NCBI GenBank assembly: GCA_964034945.1
Contig: OZ035961.1
Location: 29,551,684-29,615,683 of the forward strand
Reading direction: 5' to 3'
Origin: Chrysopilus asiliformis
Lineage: Eukaryota > Arthropoda > Insecta > Diptera > Rhagionidae
DNA: 64,000 bases
The stretch's first letter is position 1. Every line of letters begins with the position of its first letter. Below the pieces are notes generated by a model, which was not told the DNA's origin, did not search any database, and saw only the letters and a list, made by a program, of their open reading frames with translations. Shown here piece by piece: positions 59,569 through 64,000 of the stretch. The position numbers and the translations under genes were made by a program.

Positions 59569-60654
59569 ATGGAAAGATACACAATCGAGCAACGCGTTAA
59601 AGTTATTCAGGCTTATTATGAAAATGGGTGTTCAAATCAAAATGCATATCGTGCACTTCGTGATTTTTTCGGTCAATTTAATCGTCCAAATGTGCGTACA
59701 ATCGAAAAAATCGTGCAAAAATTTGAGCAAACCGGATCTGTAGGAGATGTGAAAACACCAGTGCATGCTCGTACAGCTCGTACTGCAGAAAATATTGCTG
59801 CTGTTCGCGATAGTGTGGCTGAAGAGCCGTCCACCTCAACTCGTCGTCGTGCCCAACAATTGCACCTCCCACGCTCGTCGTTGATGAACATTATGCATAA
59901 AGACTTGCATTTACACGCTTACAAGGTGCAATTGACTCAAGAACTAAAGCCTCTTGACCATTTCAAGCGTCGTCAATGGTCAGAATGGTGGCAAGAAATG
60001 GCAACAGTGGATGATCAATTTTCGAAGAAAATCATCTTCAGTGATGAGGCACATTTTCATCTCAGTGGATTCGTCAATAAGCAGAACAGCCGCATTTGGG
60101 CGAATGATAATCCAAGAGTGATTGTCGAAAAACCAATGCACCCACAAAGAGTGACTGTTTGGTGCGGTTTATGGGCTGGCGGCATCATCGGGCCGTATTT
60201 TTTCCAAAATGAGGCCGGTCAGGCAGTTACTGTGAATGGTGTTCGCTATCGTGAGATGATAACGAACTTGTTATGGCCCGAATTGGAAGATATGGATGTG
60301 GACGATATGTGGTTTCAACAGGACGGTGCCACTTGCCACACAGCTACCGAAACAATCGCTCTTTTGCGCGACAAATTTAATGGCCGTGTTATCTCACGTG
60401 GTGGCGATGTCAATTGGCCGCCAAGATCATGTGATTTGACACCGTTGGACTTCTTTCTTTGGGGTTATTTGAAAGAAAAGGTGTACGTCGATAAGCCAGC
60501 AACAATTCAAGAGCTAAAGGATGAGATAATTCGGCACATTAACGGCATAGAACCTCAATTATGCCTCAGCGTCTTCAAAAATTTGGACCATCGGATGGAG
60601 GTGTGCCGCCGAGGTCGCGGCGGCCATTTGGCCGATATTTTGTTCCATACATAA
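59569..60654 (+). CDS. DD41D Tc1/mariner-superfamily transposase
   Basis: 361 residues, a full length for mariner-type transposases, from an ATG in the context ACCATGG. Residues 1-115 hold the bipartite helix-turn-helix DNA-binding region (start MERYTIEQRVKVIQAYYENG) with a basic TRRRAQQL stretch at 91-98. The catalytic domain has D159 (FSDEAHF), D252 (QQDGATCHTA) and D294 (CDLTPLDFFLWG), with 92 and 41 residues between them, hence DD41D. The C terminus ends RGGHLADILFHT. The enzyme cuts at the TIRs and inserts at TA. AATAAA at 60,684-60,689, 30 nt after the stop, may serve polyadenylation. It is about half identical by eye to the decayed copies at 29 and 47 kb, so it is a separate family. 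Confidence 0.93.
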   Translation: MERYTIEQRVKVIQAYYENGCSNQNAYRALRDFFGQFNRPNVRTIEKIVQKFEQTGSVGDVKTPVHARTARTAENIAAVRDSVAEEPSTSTRRRAQQLHLPRSSLMNIMHKDLHLHAYKVQLTQELKPLDHFKRRQWSEWWQEMATVDDQFSKKIIFSDEAHFHLSGFVNKQNSRIWANDNPRVIVEKPMHPQRVTVWCGLWAGGIIGPYFFQNEAGQAVTVNGVRYREMITNLLWPELEDMDVDDMWFQQDGATCHTATETIALLRDKFNGRVISRGGDVNWPPRSCDLTPLDFFLWGYLKEKVYVDKPATIQELKDEIIRHINGIEPQLCLSVFKNLDHRMEVCRRGRGGHLADILFHT

Positions 60655-60683
60655 TTGAACCATAGCAATATTATCATAATAAA

Positions 60684-60689
60684 AATAAA
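60684..60689 (+). terminator. Polyadenylation signal AATAAA
   Basis: AATAAA lies 30 nt downstream of the transposase stop and inside the element, before the right TIR. Confidence 0.55.
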
Positions 60690-60728
60690 TGACAATAATT
60701 TCCTAAATAATTCGTGCTTTATTCAAAA

Positions 60729-60766
60729 TCAACATCGGCCCTTAAAATTTAACCACCCTTTATATA
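60729..60766 (-). repeat. Right TIR of the DD41D transposon
   Basis: Exact inverted copy of the left TIR over 38 bp. Confidence 0.9.
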
Positions 60767-60948
60767 TTCCAATTTTATTTATATTTAAAACAAACGTTGG
60801 AAAAGTCTGACACGAGGCATACAAACTATCAAACAGAATTGACCTCGAAATTGAACTTTCTTAATTGAATATATCGATACCTTAAAGGGAAAAGGTGGTA
60901 AACCCAGAAAGCCAGTTTCAAGATAAAGCCTTTCAAAAATTTTAATGA

Positions 60949-61037
60949 CCAAAAGATTCCAGATATTTGTAGTAGAAAATTAAATATCGAGTGTAAAGAT
61001 ATTTAATTTTCTACTACAAATATCTGGAATCTTTTGG
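60949..61037. repeat. Perfect 40-bp inverted repeat (hairpin)
   Basis: The arm 60,949-60,988 (CCAAAAGATTCCAGATATTT...) is the exact complement of 60,998-61,037, with a 9-nt loop GAGTGTAAA. No mismatch over 40 pairs. Confidence 0.95.
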
Positions 61038-61490
61038 ATTATGGCGCTCGGAAAATATGGTTTCTTGCTAAAATCAGCTTTAAAACTGTTTTTACCATCA
61101 GATATAACAAATATTTTTCACAAAAAAATTCACATTGATAATTTACTACCTACCGTTTTCATGTTAAAGCTCATCGAACCTTTACAACATTTTGTGTTAA
61201 AAAGCTTCCAATTTAATCCTTCAATGAACGACTATTTATATTTGACTAAAAATTTGTTTTTTGAGGGAAAACCACCTTCTAAATTCGGAAAAAATATTTA
61301 AAAAATTCTAGCATCTAAAACATAGAAGATTTGAATGGATTTTGAGATCTGTCATCAATCTTAAATCATACCATAACAAGAAAATGCGTTGGTTAAATAT
61401 AAGAAACAGAGGTTATTTCTTTTATTTGTTTATTTTTCTAGATTACACTGCTAAAAGTTATAGCTACATATTTACCAGTTTTTATACCCG
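61038..61490. other. AT-rich spacer, no gene recognised
   Basis: An 86-codon frame (61,041-61,301) has no recognised domain and is not supported as a gene. Confidence 0.35.
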
Positions 61491-61621
61491 TATGGTGAAA
61501 CCAAAGGGTATATTAACTTTGCCTTACCGTTTGTAACGCCAAGATCCCGTCATCGCACACAAAAATGAATTACACCAGTGTGTTTAGAATGATAAAAAAA
61601 GTTGAATTTAGCATGTCCGTC

Positions 61622-61652
<31 letters not shown>

Positions 61653-62071
61653 CCGTCTGTCTGTCTGTCCGTCCGTCTGTCTGTGGCGCGGATTGCGGGC
61701 GCACGGATTGAGCTACAGACTTGAAATTTGGCACAGGTCCGTTTTTCGTAAAATGCGAGGCTAAGTTCGTTAATGGGCAAAAATGGACCATTAGGGGGGG
61801 TACCCCCCATACGAACGAAATCATTTTTTGTGAATATCCCGAAAACGGTGCATCTTATCAAAAAAGTCCAAGAACAAAAGTTATTTAGGATATAATTCTA
61901 CATAAAACTCCCATACATCAAAATCCAATTGGAATAAATTTTAAAAAATCTTATTGGAAAGTTTAACTTCAAAGTGGAATTTTGGTACAACTGTTCAAAT
62001 TTTGATACGAATATCACCATACGGGTCTCCAATGATTGCCAGATAGGCAATTATAGCTTTTGTTATGTTTA
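61491..62071 (-). repeat. Family A GTCY repeat, full copy
   Basis: Starts at the hairpin TATACCCGTATGGTGAAACC...GGGTATA, has (GTCC/GTCT)n at 61,617-61,681, then TGTGGCGCGGATTGCGGGCG and the family order to TTATAGCTTTTGTTATG. Closest to the 27.7 and 53.2-kb copies. Confidence 0.75.
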
Positions 62072-62120
62072 TTAGTGAAAAAACGCAAAATTCAAAACTA
62101 GTGTTTTGTTTTCATTTGGC

Positions 62121-62260
62121 GATTTTGAAATTTTGATTTTGAAATTTTGATTTTGAAATTTTGATTTTGAAATTTTGATTTTGAAATTTTGATTTTGAAA
62201 TTTTGATTTTGAAATTTTGATTTTGAAATTTTGATTTTGAAATTTTGATTTTGAAATTTT
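62121..62260. repeat. 14-bp tandem repeat, 10 perfect copies
   Basis: GATTTTGAAATTTT repeated ten times without variation. It encodes a Lys/Phe/Asn/Gln-rich frame on the minus strand that is an artefact. Confidence 0.95.
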
Positions 62261-62689
62261 TCTCATCATCTTTGGTAAAAAATAAACGTCAGCAATTTTT
62301 TTCATCGGGACTATCTTTTTTATTGTGTTAAATGTGTCAATGAAGGGTCTCTTGCTGAAAATTTAGCTAAAACTTGAACGGGGTAAATATTATGATAACG
62401 AAAAAAACATGGATGTATCATAAGTGATACACTGTGCATTGTAGGATAAAATCTTCTCCGGAACAAACCTACTAATTCCAAGATCGATATGTTTTGCATA
62501 AAAGGTTTTAATTGCTATTTTGTATGAATATATTTATGTTATCTCATAAAAAAAATTTTTCGGTGGTAAAAGTAGAAAAGGTTGGAAAAGCTTTTTGTCG
62601 ACACTACAAGCATTTCAGAAAAATATTTTATTGACACATACAATCTTTTACGAGTACGGTCGATGTGGTTTCATAAAAAAAAATAATTA
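62261..62689. other. AT-rich spacer, no gene recognised
   Basis: Nothing recognised. Confidence 0.4.
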
Positions 62690-62865
62690 AAAGCAACATA
62701 CCAAGAGATCGACAGACTGACAGAAAGGTGAACGGACATCCTCATAATTTTACCTGAAACGGATTTCGTACTGGTAAGAAGTTTTCTATCTGTCCCCGTT
62801 CTTGAGTCGGTTTCCGATATTAATACATTACTTTTCCTCTATAGCATAAGAAAGTAAAAAAAACT
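62690..62865 (+). repeat. Family B repeat, terminal part
   Basis: GATCGACAGACTGACAGAAAG, CCTCATAATTTTACCTGAAA, GGATTTCGTACTGG and TTGAGTCGGTTTCCGAT lead to ACTTTTCCTCTATAGCATAAG and AAAGTA, the family's end hairpin. The order is the complement of 52,932-53,208. Confidence 0.55.
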
Positions 62866-63240
62866 GCTGCCTTTTAATTCGAAGGATTTTGGTAAAATTT
62901 TCACCAGTGAACAGCTTATTCATCAAGAAATTTTTCCACCATTAAAATCAAGTTGTCCTCGGCTTATTTAATCCCTCTCCTGAACCGCTGACGGGATTTT
63001 CATCAGATTTTACTAGGGATTTTCATCAGATTTTAAGTCGCTTTATAATAAAAAGAGTGGTCAAAGGTCGGCGAATACGTGGTGGTCGCGAATACGGGGA
63101 AACATCGTATAATCCGCAACATATGTATTTGTTATGTCCAAAGCGAACCGATTTTACAGAAAACATCGGTTTTATTGTATCCCAATAAAGACTTCATTCG
63201 CCACCGCTACATAAAGCTGAACTAAGCCTACCATGTTTTT
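62866..63240. other. Spacer, no gene recognised
   Basis: A small direct repeat GGATTTTCATCAGATTTTA occurs twice at ~62,995 and 63,018. Nothing else is seen. Confidence 0.4.
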
Positions 63241-63384
63241 GGAGCTTAAAATTCTTCTGATCGAATCCTATAATATAATACGAGGAATGTCTGTCTGTCT
63301 GTCTGTCTGCACAAACGATCTCGAAAACTCGCCTAACGATTTTCACGAAACTTGCTGGTAAGGGATTTTCGGAGACAAGGAATC
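63241..63384 (+). repeat. Third GTCT-containing repeat type (family C)
   Basis: GAATGTCTGTCTGTCTGTCT is followed by CTCGAAAACTCGCCTAACG and TTTTCACGAAACTTGCTGG. It has the same style as families A and B but an unrelated sequence; one copy only. Confidence 0.4.
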
Positions 63385-63413
63385 GATCTATATAGGTCTC
63401 ACCTATATAGATC
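63385..63413. repeat. 13-bp perfect hairpin
   Basis: GATCTATATAGGT, loop CTC, ACCTATATAGATC. It shares its last base with the next hairpin. Confidence 0.9.
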
Positions 63414-63506
63414 TGTAAAGTTTCATTAAGATAGGACCACCCAATTCGAAGATACCTCGCCTGGTATCTTCGAATTGGGTGGTCCTATCTTAATGAAACT
63501 TTACAG
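63413..63506. repeat. Perfect 44-bp inverted repeat (hairpin)
   Basis: The arm 63,413-63,456 (CTGTAAAGTTTCATTAAGAT...) is the exact complement of 63,463-63,506, with loop TCGCCT. No mismatch over 44 pairs. Confidence 0.95.
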
Positions 63507-64000
63507 TATTACTAAGGGGGCTAAGGGCTTTCGATTTTACCACCACAAACCTGACTTTTCCATCCCCTCGATACCCCTCGCCAGGTATTTTCTAAAATAA
63601 GTGAATTTTCAATCACTTTTTATGGTATTTTTTTCGATGTGCCGCAGGCGAAAGAAGAAGTTGCGCCACAGGTGATTTTTTTTTTTGAAAAAATGAAGTA
63701 AAACACGATGAAGTTAGAAACTTATGGAGAAACTCCGTCACAGACAAAAATTTTTAGTTTCATGACTAAATCGAATTATGCCTAAATCGGGGACTGTTCC
63801 GGCGAATGTAAGGATAACGTGAATATCCTTTTTCTCATTTTTTCTCGGGTTTTTTAGGGGATTAAAGGTCCTATAAAGATGACGCGAATATCCTGTTTTC
63901 GAGTAAATTAATATCAAAGGAATTTTATATGTCGCTAATCCTATATCTGACAATAGAATTTGAAAATTCGAAACGGAAGATCCTGTAGTGATAACAAAAG
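63507..64000. other. End of window, no gene recognised
   Basis: No supported feature. GAATATCCT with a nearby ACG recurs at ~63,820 and 63,885 as part of a short imperfect direct repeat. Confidence 0.35.

Larger units (their letters stand above)
59450..60766 (+). mobile_element. Intact DD41D mariner-like transposon, 1.3 kb
   Basis: Perfect 38-bp inverted ends (59,450-59,487 and 60,729-60,766) beginning TATATAAAGGGTGGTT; because the outer bases are TATATA, the exact TA target boundary cannot be fixed. One uninterrupted transposase gene lies between them. DD41D elements are remembered as the rosa/VISITOR-type branch of Tc1/mariner. It is the only DNA transposon here that looks autonomous. Confidence 0.92.

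Noticed and set aside
59673..59891. Minus-strand frames within the DD41D transposase
   Set aside because: They are shadows of the intact plus-strand gene.
62121..62260. CRISPR-like array
   Set aside because: Units are contiguous with no spacers; it is a simple minisatellite in a eukaryotic context.
62072..62305. Repetitive Lys/Phe/Asn/Gln frame on the minus strand
   Set aside because: It is the 14-bp tandem repeat read through; no independent evidence of a gene.

Overview
No host gene was recognised in this window. It is AT-rich eukaryotic intergenic DNA built from transposable elements, most likely from a dipteran fly. Three things suggest a fly: DD41D mariner-like transposons; a Ty3/Gypsy element with LTRs over 2 kb (as remembered for Ulysses of Drosophila virilis); and many short repeats carrying a (GTCY)n microsatellite next to a terminal hairpin, as in dipteran mini-me/DINE-type elements. 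Species cannot be named. No tRNA, rRNA or CRISPR was seen.

Layout. 1-8.3 kb: a small inverted-repeat element, an internally deleted DD41D transposon, then about 1 kb of polypyrimidine microsatellite. 8.3-9.3 kb: a GTCY repeat copy and a hAT-type MITE. 10,821-22,108: a complete LTR retrotransposon on the minus strand with near-identical 2.2-kb LTRs, matching GTTT target duplication, Lys-tRNA-type primer site, intact gag, intact pol and a canonical -1 slippery heptamer between them. 22-31 kb: a TTAA-flanked MITE, a repeat with a ~161-bp internal period, several GTCY repeats, a decayed minus-strand DD41D copy and a ~122-bp tandem repeat. 33-40 kb: a pogo-like end, a TTAA MITE, a GTCY repeat interrupted by a second deleted DD41D copy, and a fold-back MITE. 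43-48 kb: an expanded GTCY repeat, a DD34D mariner fragment joined to a MITE end, and a second decayed DD41D copy that keeps both ends. 50-56 kb: a 45-bp-TIR element, an AGTACTG palindrome cluster, GTCY repeats in tandem, two MITEs sharing one TTAA, and a second fold-back MITE. 59.4-64 kb: a full DD41D transposon (361 codons, perfect 38-bp TIRs), another GTCY repeat, a 10 x 14-bp array and two long perfect hairpins.

Only two elements look able to express their own mobility proteins: the Gypsy element (gag, pol) and the DD41D transposon at 59,450-60,766. The rest are deleted, frameshifted or non-autonomous. The deleted DD41D copies share their deletion junctions in pairs, so deleted forms have probably been mobilised in trans. 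Family names rest on visible motifs and memory; no search was run.
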